Below are positions 17,672 through 27,062 of a stretch of DNA of 64,000 nucleotides, one piece after another. This DNA is from CAVTTH01 sp963737545 (GTDB lineage: Bacteria; Verrucomicrobiota; Verrucomicrobiia; Chthoniobacterales; UBA10450): assembly GCA_963737545.1 (NCBI GenBank), contig CAVTTH010000005.1, forward strand, positions 1-64,000, given 5' to 3'. How positions within the stretch are numbered: the stretch's first letter is position 1; every line of letters begins with the position of its first letter. Below the pieces are notes generated by a model. The model was given only the letters and a program-made list of their open reading frames with translations. It was not told the origin of the DNA and did not search any database. Position numbers and translations under genes: made by a program.

Positions 17672-18510
17672 GCCGTGGCGAAGTAGTTGAGAAACTGCGC
17701 AATCTGCGATCGCAATCTTTTGCGATGCACGATCAGATCAATCAAGCCGTGTTCCTCGAGGAATTCCGCAGTTTGAAAACCCTTTGGTAAGTCCTGATGC
17801 GTAGTTTCCTTGATCACCCGCGGTCCGGCAAAGCCGACCATGCTCTTGGGTTCGGCGAGAATGACGTCGCCTAACGAAGCGAAACTTGCCATTACGCCAG
17901 CCGTGGTTGGATTCGTCAGGATGGAAATGTAGGGCAGCTTCGCATCGGCGTGCCGGGCGAGGGCGCCACTCGTCTTTGCCATTTGCATCAGGCTGAGCAT
18001 GCCTTCGTACATGCGCGCGCCACCCGAAGCGGCCACGATGATGACGGGGCAGTGATTCGCCGTTCCGTACTCGATCGTTCGGGTGATTTTCTCTCCGACA
18101 ACCGATCCCATCGTAGCGGCCAGGAAACTAAAGTCCATCACCGCAATCGCGACTTTGTAGCCATCGATCATTCCGTGACCGCTTAAAACCGCATCTACCA
18201 AGCCAGTATCGTCCTGGTATTTTTTCAGACGATCCTTGTATGAAGCCATTCCCTGAAACCGAAGTGTGTCGAGAGAGTGCAGATTCGCGTCCGCTTCCAC
18301 GAAGGTGCCCGGGTCAAGCAAGTTTTCGATTCGTTCCTTGGCTGATTGCGCGAAGTGATAATCGCAGTGCGGGCACACTCGTTGATTTTGGACAAGCTCG
18401 ATTTCATGGATGACTTCCCCGCAGCTGAGGCATTTCTGCCAAAGGCCCTGCGGGATCTCGCGTTTCTTGCGACTCTGGGTCTTGAGCGAAGGCTTTTTGA
18501 AAATGCCCAT
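17668..18510 (-). CDS. accD: Acetyl-CoA carboxylase carboxyltransferase subunit beta
   Basis: About 280 residues. The zinc ribbon is intact with CxxC pairs at Cys27/Cys30 and Cys46/Cys49 (CLSCGE and CPHCDY). The carboxyltransferase core shows SGGARMYEGMLSLMQMAKTS and NPTTAGVMASFASLGDV. Together with AccA, not in this window, it transfers carboxyl from biotin to acetyl-CoA for fatty acid synthesis. The ATG at 18510 gives the normal N-terminus MGIFKKP; the frame open further upstream overlaps comF and is not needed. It starts just after the comF stop. Confidence 0.95.
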   Translation of the reverse strand: MGIFKKPSLKTQSRKKREIPQGLWQKCLSCGEVIHEIELVQNQRVCPHCDYHFAQSAKERIENLLDPGTFVEADANLHSLDTLRFQGMASYKDRLKKYQDDTGLVDAVLSGHGMIDGYKVAIAVMDFSFLAATMGSVVGEKITRTIEYGTANHCPVIIVAASGGARMYEGMLSLMQMAKTSGALARHADAKLPYISILTNPTTAGVMASFASLGDVILAEPKSMVGFAGPRVIKETTHQDLPKGFQTAEFLEEHGLIDLIVHRKRLRSQIAQFLNYFATA

Positions 18511-18512
18511 GG

Positions 18513-19241
18513 CTATGCACGTGCGGCTGTAGCCGCGTGAACAGAAACTGCGCCGCCATCCTTCAAGACGCGGGCGCACTCGCTCAAGGTTGAGCCAGTG
18601 GTCAGCACATCATCGACGAGCAGCATCCGCGAATCTCGCACGTCTGCGTTTTTCCGTAAACAAAACGCATCTTTCAAGTTTTCCATCCGTTCCTGGCGGT
18701 CGTACACGGTCTGCGTAGTCGTGTAGCGTACCCGTTGGAGCGCGTTCCGAAGCGGGATGCCGGATCGCTTGCTCAAAATCTCTGCGAGCAAAAGGGCTTG
18801 ATTAAAGCCGCGTTCGCGCTCACGGGCAGGATGAAGCGGCACGGCTACGATGCCATCGAAATGGCGGCCCTGAAGGCGCGGATCGCCGAGCGTCTGGCAG
18901 AGCCAATCTCCGATGGGATGCCGGAGATGCTGCTGGTGCCCATACTTAAACTCATGCACCAGACGACGAACGATCCCGCGGCTGCGATAGATCGCGACCG
19001 CTGTCTCGAAGTGCAGCGAACGATGGGCGCAATTCGCGCAAGTGAAAGTGTCGGAGATCGCTCCGTCGAATGGCTCCGAACACGTCGCGCAAAACGGCGG
19101 ACGTATCCGCGGAGCCTTCTCGCTACACGAATCGCACAAGTAGGAATCGGGCTCGACGTCGATCCCGCAAATCACGCAATGGGGCGGATAAAAGAGCGAC
19201 GCGATAGAACGGAGAGGCTCAATTCTCGCGAGGACCCACAT
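18513..19241 (-). CDS. ComF-family phosphoribosyltransferase
   Basis: 242 residues. The N-terminus has Cys pairs of a zinc-ribbon type (CVICG, CDSC, CATC, CANC), and the C-terminus has the phosphoribosyltransferase loop LLVDDVLTTGSTLSE. ComF relatives take part in DNA uptake in competent bacteria, although many have unknown roles. It overlaps the end of the CPBP protease gene by about 20 bases and nearly touches accD, so the genes form one operon. Confidence 0.9.
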   Translation of the reverse strand: MWVLARIEPLRSIASLFYPPHCVICGIDVEPDSYLCDSCSEKAPRIRPPFCATCSEPFDGAISDTFTCANCAHRSLHFETAVAIYRSRGIVRRLVHEFKYGHQQHLRHPIGDWLCQTLGDPRLQGRHFDGIVAVPLHPARERERGFNQALLLAEILSKRSGIPLRNALQRVRYTTTQTVYDRQERMENLKDAFCLRKNADVRDSRMLLVDDVLTTGSTLSECARVLKDGGAVSVHAATAARA

Positions 19242-20106
19242 ATCTTAGCCATCCGCGCAGTAACGCCCAGGTGGCGAGCGCGATCGTAAGCGGCACGATT
19301 CCGACAAGCAAGTTCTTACCCAGCCACGGGAGAGCAATAAGCTCCCGGTGCGCCGCCTTGCTAAAGATTCCATTCAGAAGAATCCATCCCGCGTGCAGCC
19401 CGATCGGCAGCCAGAGCGAGCAAGTTTGGAGACGGGCGTCAGCCAGGATACAGCCTATAAAAAAAAGTGTGGTAAATCCGGCAAGCACAAGCCAGGGCTC
19501 GCCGAATTGACTGAATGCATTCGCAGTCGAAACGAATCCGGTGTTCCAGTTGACGGTGTTGGCAGCAAGGCCGGAGTCGGGTGTTTTCAAAAAATGGATG
19601 ATCGAGAAGATGGCGGAGACGATGATGATCGACCAAAGACGAGATGCAGTTCGGAGAAGGAGGCCGAGAAACAGTCCGCGGAACAGAATTTCCTCGACGA
19701 TGGGCACTGCCAGCGCGGCGGTGGCAACGCTGCCGATTGCCCGCCAGGAAATGGAAATCCGCCAGCTGTAAACATCCAAATGCACTAATACCAGCGCGAA
19801 GCAGAGGAGGGGACCGGCGGCGAGGAAAAAACCGGCGCAGAGATCACGCAGCCAATGTTCGTTCGGCGAAATCCCGAGATCGCTCCGATGTCGCACTCTT
19901 GCCGATCGTAAAAGCGGCCAGAGGAGCACGATTGCCGCAAACAAAAGAGCGCGATGGAAAAAATTCTCGAAATCGTACTGCGCGAGGAAGACGAAGATTT
20001 GGTGGGCGGCCAGCCAGTGCACCGTCCAGAACAGGAGGGGTGCAAGGCAGGCGCCGAGCAGCCAGGTTGCGGCGAAGTAGGCGAGCAATCTCGCTGCGTC
20101 TTTCAA
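19219..20106 (-). CDS. CPBP-family intramembrane metalloprotease
   Basis: 295 residues with about seven to eight membrane helices. The CAAX/CPBP (Abi) motifs are present: VPIVEEILFRG (Glu138, Glu139, Arg143), SAIFSIIHF and LPIGLHAGW, giving the metal-binding Glu/His set inside the membrane. Substrates of bacterial members are mostly unknown; some process peptides or confer immunity to bacteriocins. It is the first gene of the comF-accD-folC operon and is divergent from the small gene at 20132 with only 25 bases between the starts, so promoters must overlap. Confidence 0.9.
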   Translation of the reverse strand: MKDAARLLAYFAATWLLGACLAPLLFWTVHWLAAHQIFVFLAQYDFENFFHRALLFAAIVLLWPLLRSARVRHRSDLGISPNEHWLRDLCAGFFLAAGPLLCFALVLVHLDVYSWRISISWRAIGSVATAALAVPIVEEILFRGLFLGLLLRTASRLWSIIIVSAIFSIIHFLKTPDSGLAANTVNWNTGFVSTANAFSQFGEPWLVLAGFTTLFFIGCILADARLQTCSLWLPIGLHAGWILLNGIFSKAAHRELIALPWLGKNLLVGIVPLTIALATWALLRGWLRYVGPREN

Positions 20107-20131
20107 GCGCTTAATGTAAAGTGGCGCACTG

Positions 20132-20392
20132 ATGCGGAGTCAACACATATGGACGGAGAGGGATGAAGAGGGTTGCAAACGCGAAGTGCGTGTGACCAAG
20201 TTCGGCGGCGTCTGGAAATTTCAGGCGAAGAAACGAGGCGAAGACCGCTGGACGTATTATGATCGCCCGCTGCTGAAGGATTTACGTGAGGCCAGAGAGG
20301 TCGTTTTTCGAAAGTATCAACGGCGTCGCGCATCGGCCGAGGACGTGGCAGCCCTGGAGGAAATGCTGCGCGATTATTCCATTCCTGAATAG
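20132..20392 (+). CDS. Small conserved-looking protein of unknown function
   Basis: 86 residues, strongly charged: VTKFGGVWKFQAKKRGEDR suggests a beta-hairpin, followed by an amphipathic helix (REAREVVFRKYQRRRASAED). No signal peptide or membrane segment. It precedes tlyA by about 30 bases on the same strand and may be in the tlyA-NAD kinase operon. The family is not recognised. Confidence 0.6.
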   Translation: MRSQHIWTERDEEGCKREVRVTKFGGVWKFQAKKRGEDRWTYYDRPLLKDLREAREVVFRKYQRRRASAEDVAALEEMLRDYSIPE

Positions 20393-20421
20393 GTGGAAAA
20401 CGGCCAATCTGAAATTCTCCG

Positions 20422-21165
20422 ATGCCGAAGAAATTGCGACTCGATGTGGTGCTCGTCGAACAGGGGTTCTTTGCCAGTCGCGAACAAGCGCAACGGGCGA
20501 TCATGGCGGGCGAAGTCAAAATCGGAACTGGTGTAGCGAACAAGGCTTCGATGCTTGTGCCTGGTGACGCGGAGTTAGCGGTCAAAACACCTCCAAAATT
20601 CGTCGGACGCGGCGGCCTGAAACTGGAAAGCGCGCTCGATTACTTTGGGATCGACCCTACGGGCTCGATCGCTTTGGACATTGGTGCTTCGACTGGTGGC
20701 TTTACGGACTGCCTGTTGCAGCGGGGCGCAGCCAAAGTTTATGCAGTGGACGTTGGTCACGGCCAGCTGGCGTGGAAAATCCGCGACGATCCGCGCGTTA
20801 TCGTGCACGAAAAACTGAACGCGCGCTTTCTTTCTCCGCGCGATATTCCAGAGCTGGTGAACATTTGCGTAATCGATGTCTCGTTCATCTCGCTGACTTT
20901 AATCTTGCCGAAAGCCTTCGAGTTGATCAGTCCAGGCGGAGTGATTTTAGGATTGATCAAACCGCAGTTCGAATTGCGGCCGGAGGATGTTGGGCGCGGC
21001 GGGATCGTGCGCGACACTGCCCTTCACGAGAAGGCGAAACAGAGTATCCTTGATTTCGTGGCGCGTGAGAAAAGGTTTACCGTCGTCGGCATCGTGGAAT
21101 CCGCGATAACAGGTATGGACGGAAACCGGGAATTTTTTATATGTCTCCGAAGAAAATCGGCCTGA
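20422..21165 (+). CDS. tlyA: TlyA-family rRNA 2'-O-methyltransferase
   Basis: 247 residues. An S4 RNA-binding domain (about 1-62, RLDVVLVEQGFFASREQAQR) is followed by the linker KFVGRGGLKLESAL and a FtsJ-like methyltransferase with SAM motif ALDIGASTGGFTDCLL and the catalytic Lys/Asp region. TlyA proteins methylate ribose of cytidines in 16S and/or 23S rRNA, known from mycobacteria, where loss gives capreomycin resistance. The end overlaps the NAD kinase start by 25 bases, indicating an operon. Confidence 0.93.
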   Translation: MPKKLRLDVVLVEQGFFASREQAQRAIMAGEVKIGTGVANKASMLVPGDAELAVKTPPKFVGRGGLKLESALDYFGIDPTGSIALDIGASTGGFTDCLLQRGAAKVYAVDVGHGQLAWKIRDDPRVIVHEKLNARFLSPRDIPELVNICVIDVSFISLTLILPKAFELISPGGVILGLIKPQFELRPEDVGRGGIVRDTALHEKAKQSILDFVAREKRFTVVGIVESAITGMDGNREFFICLRRKSA

Positions 21166-22007
21166 TCGCACACACCGGTAAATCCGGAGTCGGCGAGTTG
21201 GTTCGTAGTCTGGCTGTAGATTTTGAAAAGGCGGGGATTCGCGTCCTCGTCGAGACAGATACCTCCAAAGTTGCGGGTCGAGCGGATTCAAAGACGATTT
21301 CTGAACTCGGGCGCGAGGCAGATTTGCTTGTCGTGCTTGGTGGCGACGGAACAATTCTGAATGTCGTCGGTCAGCTCGGCGATCTGATCAAACCGATTTT
21401 CGGAATCAACGTCGGTTCGCTGGGATTTCTGACCTGCTTGAATTCTTCGGGTTATCGCCAGGCAGTCGAGTGCATTGTGTCGGGACAGATCGCCTTTAGT
21501 GAAAGAACTCTTCTTGAAGCGGTCGTGAGAAACGGAGACAACCGTCACGCGACCATAATTGGACTGAACGATGCGGTTTTTAGCCGGGGCGAGGTTTCGC
21601 GACTGATTCGACTCAAGACTCGAGTGAATGGCGAGGACTTGACCGAGTTCAACGCCGACGGCTTAATCGTTGCGACGCCCACCGGTTCGACAGCTTACTC
21701 GCTCTCAGCCGGTGGACCGATCCTGGAACCACAGTCGGGTGTGTTTGTGATCACCCCGATTTGTCCTCATGTTCTGACGAATCGTTCGCTCATCGTTGCC
21801 GAGAATTCGATCATCGAAGTCGAGATCGTAGAGAAAGAACATCCAGTCTATCTCACAGTCGATGGACGCGATCCGGTGCGGATCGAAGCTGGCTCGACGG
21901 TGCGCGTGACAAAAGCCACCAAGACATTGCCGCTGGTAGTCCTGCCGGATATCTCATTCTTCAGTGTGCTGCGGCACAAGCTGAAATGGAGCGGAAGCGC
22001 CGTCTAG
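21141..22007 (+). CDS. nadK: NAD(+) kinase
   Basis: 288 residues. The GGDGT nucleotide motif is at 67-71 (LLVVLGGDGTILNV), followed by FGINVGSLGFL, FNADGLIVATPTGSTAYSLS (the NAD-binding conserved block) and PICPHVLTNRSL. It phosphorylates NAD to NADP in the cytoplasm. The overlap with tlyA is a frequent gene order, often with recN, which is not present here. Confidence 0.95.
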   Translation: MSPKKIGLIAHTGKSGVGELVRSLAVDFEKAGIRVLVETDTSKVAGRADSKTISELGREADLLVVLGGDGTILNVVGQLGDLIKPIFGINVGSLGFLTCLNSSGYRQAVECIVSGQIAFSERTLLEAVVRNGDNRHATIIGLNDAVFSRGEVSRLIRLKTRVNGEDLTEFNADGLIVATPTGSTAYSLSAGGPILEPQSGVFVITPICPHVLTNRSLIVAENSIIEVEIVEKEHPVYLTVDGRDPVRIEAGSTVRVTKATKTLPLVVLPDISFFSVLRHKLKWSGSAV

Positions 22008-22041
22008 CGAGCATCCGCTTCGAACTTTTCTCTATCTCAAT

Positions 22042-22368
22042 TCAGTCGATGCTGGCGGAATAATCTTCGTCAAACCCATTGGCCATGAACCAGTGATGGG
22101 TCCGCCGATCTTTTTCCGCATACGCGTCGGCTGCCACTGCCGCCCAGCAGACGAGCGGAACGATGAGGCCGATACCTGCGGTTGCGAGGCTGAGCAGGAT
22201 GCCCACCCAAATCGCGATCGGCATTCCGATGAACAACCATGTCAATCCGCCGGCAACGTGGCCTTTGTAGATTTGGCCAAGCCCCGGGGCCAGGATGCTT
22301 AGAGCCATCGCAATCTTGTTCTCCGCTCTGACCGCCTCCGCGCTCTGCGGCGTCAATAATCTTTTCAT
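22042..22368 (-). CDS. Small TM2-like membrane protein
   Basis: 108 residues from MKRLLTPQSAEAVRAENK. The motif ALSILAPGLGQIYKGHVAGG followed by two membrane segments (LTWLFIGMPIAIWVGIL, ATAGIGLIVPLVCWAAV) and DAYAEKDRR resembles TM2-domain proteins. Function unknown. A strong Shine-Dalgarno (AAGGAGGTGATTAAG before the ATG) fixes the start at 22368 and rejects the longer open frame. It lies downstream of the 16S-tRNA-Ala-tRNA-Ile run on the same strand, in the place where 23S rRNA would normally stand. Confidence 0.75.
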   Translation of the reverse strand: MKRLLTPQSAEAVRAENKIAMALSILAPGLGQIYKGHVAGGLTWLFIGMPIAIWVGILLSLATAGIGLIVPLVCWAAVAADAYAEKDRRTHHWFMANGFDEDYSASID

Positions 22369-22537
22369 CTTAATCACCTCCTTGCCTTGAACGACAACAC
22401 GCCCCGCAGCGACAACCTGCTCACCATAGTTTGCTAAACACGAGGCGGATCTTGCCATCGACGACGGTCGTCAAATCGCGGTTGGATTTGTGCGCAGCGC
22501 CATGATTGGCAACCGAAAATCTAGGAATGGACAATCG

Positions 22538-22611
22538 TGGGCCTGACTGGGCTCGAACCAGTGACCCTGCGCTTATCAAGCGCATGCTCTAACCAACTGA
22601 GCTACAGGCCC
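22538..22611 (-). tRNA. tRNA-Ile (GAT anticodon)
   Basis: A full cloverleaf of 74 nt: the acceptor GGGCCTG pairs with CAGGCCC before the discriminator A, the D-arm is AGCTCAGTTGGTTAGAGC, the anticodon loop is TTGATAA with anticodon GAT, and the T-arm is built on GGTTCGAGCC. CCA is not fully encoded. It is the second tRNA after the 16S gene, separated from tRNA-Ala by about 240 bases. Confidence 0.97.
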
Positions 22612-22719
22612 GGTGCGGCTTTCGCCGCGGAATTATGATTGATGGTTTGTTTGCGTCCCCGCGCTTTCGTGCCGGTCTCTGTAAATCTGAAATCGTCAAT
22701 CTGCAATCTGAAATTAGAA

Positions 22720-22736
22720 TTGGAGGCAAGGGGATT
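22720..22736 (-). repeat. Duplicated 3' end of tRNA-Ala
   Basis: TTGGAGGCAAGGGGATT occurs here and at 22849-22865, where it is the 3' end of tRNA-Ala (acceptor and start of T-arm). The copy lies 129 bases away between the two tRNA genes and is not part of a folded tRNA. Duplicated tRNA 3' ends are typical of integrase attachment sites, but could also come from a small local duplication. Confidence 0.7.
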
Positions 22737-22849
22737 GCCAAAGCGTTGCTTTGGCTCTGGAGAGTGAGCTTCGCTCTTAACCCTCGCCGCGTAACGCGCC
22801 CCGCCAGTCGAACCGTTGGTTCTCATCTCCGCCTCCAAGTCAGAAGATT

Positions 22850-22922
22850 TGGAGGCAAGGGGATTCGAACCCCTGACATCCAGCTTGCAAAGCTGGCGCT
22901 CTACCAACTGAGCTATGCCCCC
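22850..22922 (-). tRNA. tRNA-Ala (TGC anticodon)
   Basis: 73-nt cloverleaf: acceptor GGGGGCA with TGCCTCC plus discriminator A (one G-T pair), D-arm AGCTCAGTTGGTAGAGC, anticodon loop TTTGCAA with anticodon TGC, and T-arm around GGGGTTCGAATCCCC. It lies about 370 bases after the 16S gene on the same strand and precedes tRNA-Ile, the reverse of the usual Ile-Ala order. Confidence 0.97.
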
Positions 22923-22929
22923 GCGAAGA

Positions 22930-22965
22930 ATTGCAGATTGTAGATTGCAGATTGCAGATTGCAAA
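22930..22965 (-). repeat. GATTGCA heptamer iterations
   Basis: Four to five near-copies of a 7-base unit (GATTGCA with one GATTGTA) in the spacer before tRNA-Ala. A related AATCTGCAATCTGAAAT stretch in the opposite sense lies at 22688-22716, on the other side of the tRNA. Simple iterations of this kind are likely slippage products. Confidence 0.7.
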
Positions 22966-22970
22966 CCAGG

Positions 22971-23067
22971 CTGTCATCCCGAGCGAAGTCGAGGGATCCC
23001 GCCGTGAAAGCTCAAAGATAACTCCTCGGGATCCCTCGACTCCGCTGCGCTTCGCTCGGGATGACAG
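22971..23067. repeat. Inverted repeat with CTGTCATCCCGAGCG ends
   Basis: The left arm CTGTCATCCCGAGCGAAG and GTCGAGGGATCCCG match the right arm CGGGATCCCTCGAC and CTTCGCTCGGGATGACAG, with a small asymmetric insertion. The loop is about 20 bases. This palindrome class is familiar from many soil-bacterial genomes and behaves like a MITE or REP element. It sits in the spacer between 16S rRNA and tRNA-Ala, so it is transcribed. A second weaker inverted repeat (GAATGCCGAACGC/GCATTCGGCATTC) follows at 23073-23120. Confidence 0.8.
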
Positions 23068-23281
23068 CAAAACAAGAATGCCGAACGCAGATCATTCCAA
23101 TCCGCATTCGGCATTCCTTGTCCAGCAAACAAACAACAAAAACTGAATTGTGCGTTACCGTTTCGATTTCTCTGAGCCTTGGTTTCTTTCGATTCCAAGG
23201 TCTTCACGGCATCTCCGAAATCCCGAAGGATATCGGCCTTAGCCGTCGACCTAATCAACCACCACCGAAGTGGCAGTGAAT

Positions 23282-24854
<1,573 letters not shown>

Positions 24855-25427
24855 AATTTGGAGCCCCGAATTGCTTCGAGGACAAAGTTTGTCGAGATGC
24901 CGCTAAGCATCCCGAAATTCTGACCATTCTTGCCTGAATCTCGCGCTGTAGCCGCCGCTCTGTGAGCGGCGCCCCATTTCGCGGATTTCAGGTTCGTCCG
25001 ATCTTAATAATTGAGATCACCGGATTCGTGAAAACCCGGCGAAATTGTTAATCAAAAAACTCGACGTATAACGCACAATTCAATTTTCGCTGACTTTACG
25101 CATTTCAAAATTCGCTTCTGTCGCGGCGGTCTCTGACCGTCGCAAACTTGTCGTGACCACGAATCCGAAACCAAACTGTCAAAGATCAACCGTTCATTCT
25201 TCGCTCCAGGGCAAACTCCGACCGTTCGCTGAATTCCAACAAACATCGGCTCGCCTTTTGAGCCAGAGAGAACACTTCGGGAAAACCGAAGCCGCTGGTG
25301 GGCGGACGATTAAAGTAGCGGAGTCCGAATCATCGTCAACGAAAAATCTGCGATTTTTCCGTCAGACCTCAGCCTGCATTGAACAAAGTCCGACAAGTGC
25401 GCGAGCACCGGACGAGTATAGTGTTGA
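24855..25427. other. Non-coding region upstream of 16S rRNA
   Basis: About 570 bases without a credible gene; the open frames here have no protein-like composition. It should hold the rRNA promoter on the minus strand and the promoter of the exported protein at 25428 on the plus strand. No consensus -35/-10 pair was convincing. Two short hairpins are visible: GCCGCTCTGTGAGCGGC near 24961-24977 and GCGGCGGTC-TCT-GACCGTCGC near 25124-25144. Confidence 0.6.
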
Positions 25428-25918
25428 ATGAATTCGATTTCCCGAACGCTATTCATCCTGTTGATCGTTGCATCGTTTTCGATTCCTAGTGCGGCGGCGG
25501 ACGAGCAGACAGACAAGAGGAAGGCGGCGACTTCCGGAGAATCTGTTCGACACGATTGCGCGCATGGACAGCGCGATCTTTGACGCGTTCAACGGGCACG
25601 ATGTGGATCGTCTCATGTCGATGTTCACCGATGACCTCGAGTTCTACCACGACACCGGTGGCGTGACCAAATACGCGCAGACAAAAGAGAATTTTGGGAA
25701 GTTGTTCGCGAACACTCCCGACATTCGGAGAGATCTCGTCAAAGACAGTCTCGAGGTTTATCCGATCAAAGATTACGGCGCGATCGAGATCGGCGAACAC
25801 GTTTTCTGTCACAAAGAGAATGGCAAAGAGGATTGCGGCACGTTCAAGTTCGCCATGGTCTGGCAGAAAACTTGGTGATTCGTGGAAAATTTCGCGCGTC
25901 ATCAGTTACGGGCACTAG
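25428..25918 (+). pseudogene. Exported NTF2/SnoaL-like protein, frame-disrupted
   Basis: From ATG 25428 a signal peptide is read (MNSISRTLFILLIVASFSIP, then SAAADEQ). After about residue 30 the frame is lost near 25525, and the next frame gives a good NTF2-like fold: ARMDSAIFDAFNGHDVDRLM, MFTDDLEFYHDTGGV, IGEHVFCHKENGKEDCGTFK and FAMVWQKT. A second break near 25872 hides the end, GDSWKISRVISYGH; deleting one T there restores it. Proteins of this fold are small binding or catalytic domains with varied ligands. It reads as one intact protein if two single-base insertions are removed, so sequencing error is possible. Confidence 0.75.
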
Positions 25919-25984
25919 GGAAAGTAATGCCACGCGGTAGCGGCGGGTTGATTGGTGCCGAATGAGCGCTGATTGTGAAGAATC

Positions 25985-27015
25985 ATGGCGAAGAAAATGC
26001 GTGCTGCGCAGGTCCCGCATCCAAAAGGACCCTTTGAGATTGTCGAACGAGAGATTCCGGAGCCGCCGGCCGAATGGGTCCGAATCAAAGTCCACGCCTG
26101 TGGCATTTGTCACAGTGATTCGTTAGTCAAAGATGGGACTGTGGCCGGGGATTCAATACCCGCGCATTCCCGGACATGAAGTCATCGGATTGATCGACGC
26201 GGTCGGAGCGCGCGTTGACGAATGGAAACCGGGGCAGCGAGTTGGCGTCGGCTGGCATGCCGGGCATTGCGGACATTGCGATCCGTGCCGGCGCGGTGAT
26301 TTCTTTGCCTGTCAGGTCGCGCTGCTCACGACCGGGATTTCGTTCGACGGCGGTTACGCGGAATACATGATCGCGCCGGCGACGGCGCTCGCGCTCGTGC
26401 CGGAAGATTTGTCGGCGGTCGAGAGCGCGCCGCTCATGTGCGCCGGCATCACCACATTCAATGCGCTGCGCAACAGCGGCGCGCGATCGGGCGATCTGGT
26501 CGCGGTCCTCGGGATCGGCGGTCTTGGTCATCTCGGCGTCCAGTTCGCGGCCAAGATGGGTTTCAAGACCGTGGCGATCGCGCGCGGGAAAGATAAGGAA
26601 CCGCTCGCGAAAAAGTTGGGAGCGGTGCATTACATCGACAGTCGGGAGGAGGATCCGGCGGTCGCAGCTGACCAGGTTAGGCGGCGCCAGAGTCATCATC
26701 GCCACGGTTACCAACGCCGACGCGATGGCGGCGGTGCTTGGCGGCTTGGCACCTCGCGGTGTCCTCATCGTGATCGGTGCTGCCGGCCCAATCTCCGTCG
26801 ATCCGATTCTGCTCATCACCGGTTGCCGCTCGGTCAAGGGTTGGTATTCGGGCACGTCGATCGATTCGCAAGACACGCTTAGGTTTAGTGCGATGGCCGG
26901 CGTGCAATCGATGAATGAAATTTTTCCGTTGGAGAAAGTCGCCGAGGCCTACGAGCGGATGATGAGCGGAAAAGCGCGTTTCCGCGTCGTTCTCGACATC
27001 GCTGGGAAAGGCTGA
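25985..27015 (+). pseudogene. Zinc-dependent alcohol dehydrogenase, frame-disrupted twice
   Basis: Three consecutive frames give a complete medium-chain dehydrogenase of about 340 residues: HACGICHSDSLVKDGTVAG (catalytic zinc Cys), then YPRIPGHEVIG and GWHAGHCGHCDPCRRGDFFA (catalytic and structural zinc ligands), the nucleotide fold VLGIGGLGHLGVQFA, and ARVIIATVTNADAMAAVLGG to the end LEKVAEAYERMMSG. Breaks occur near 26150 (an extra G in CCGGGGATT) and near 26675 (an extra G in CAGGTTAGG). Both are single-base insertions next to G runs, with perfect family sequence on both sides, which favours base-calling error or very recent mutation. Would oxidise or reduce alcohols/aldehydes in the cytoplasm. 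Confidence 0.88.
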
Positions 27016-27062
27016 GCGCGAACGAGCGGTTTTGGGACACGCGCTCATTTGCCAGTTCGGCT

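Noticed and set aside
22602..22964. Open frame on the minus strand across the tRNA genes (RGGIAQLVERQLCK).
   Set aside because: It is the tRNA-Ala gene read as protein, a common false prediction.
25153..25431. 92-codon plus-strand frame upstream of 16S.
   Set aside because: No protein-like composition and overlaps the expected rRNA promoter region.
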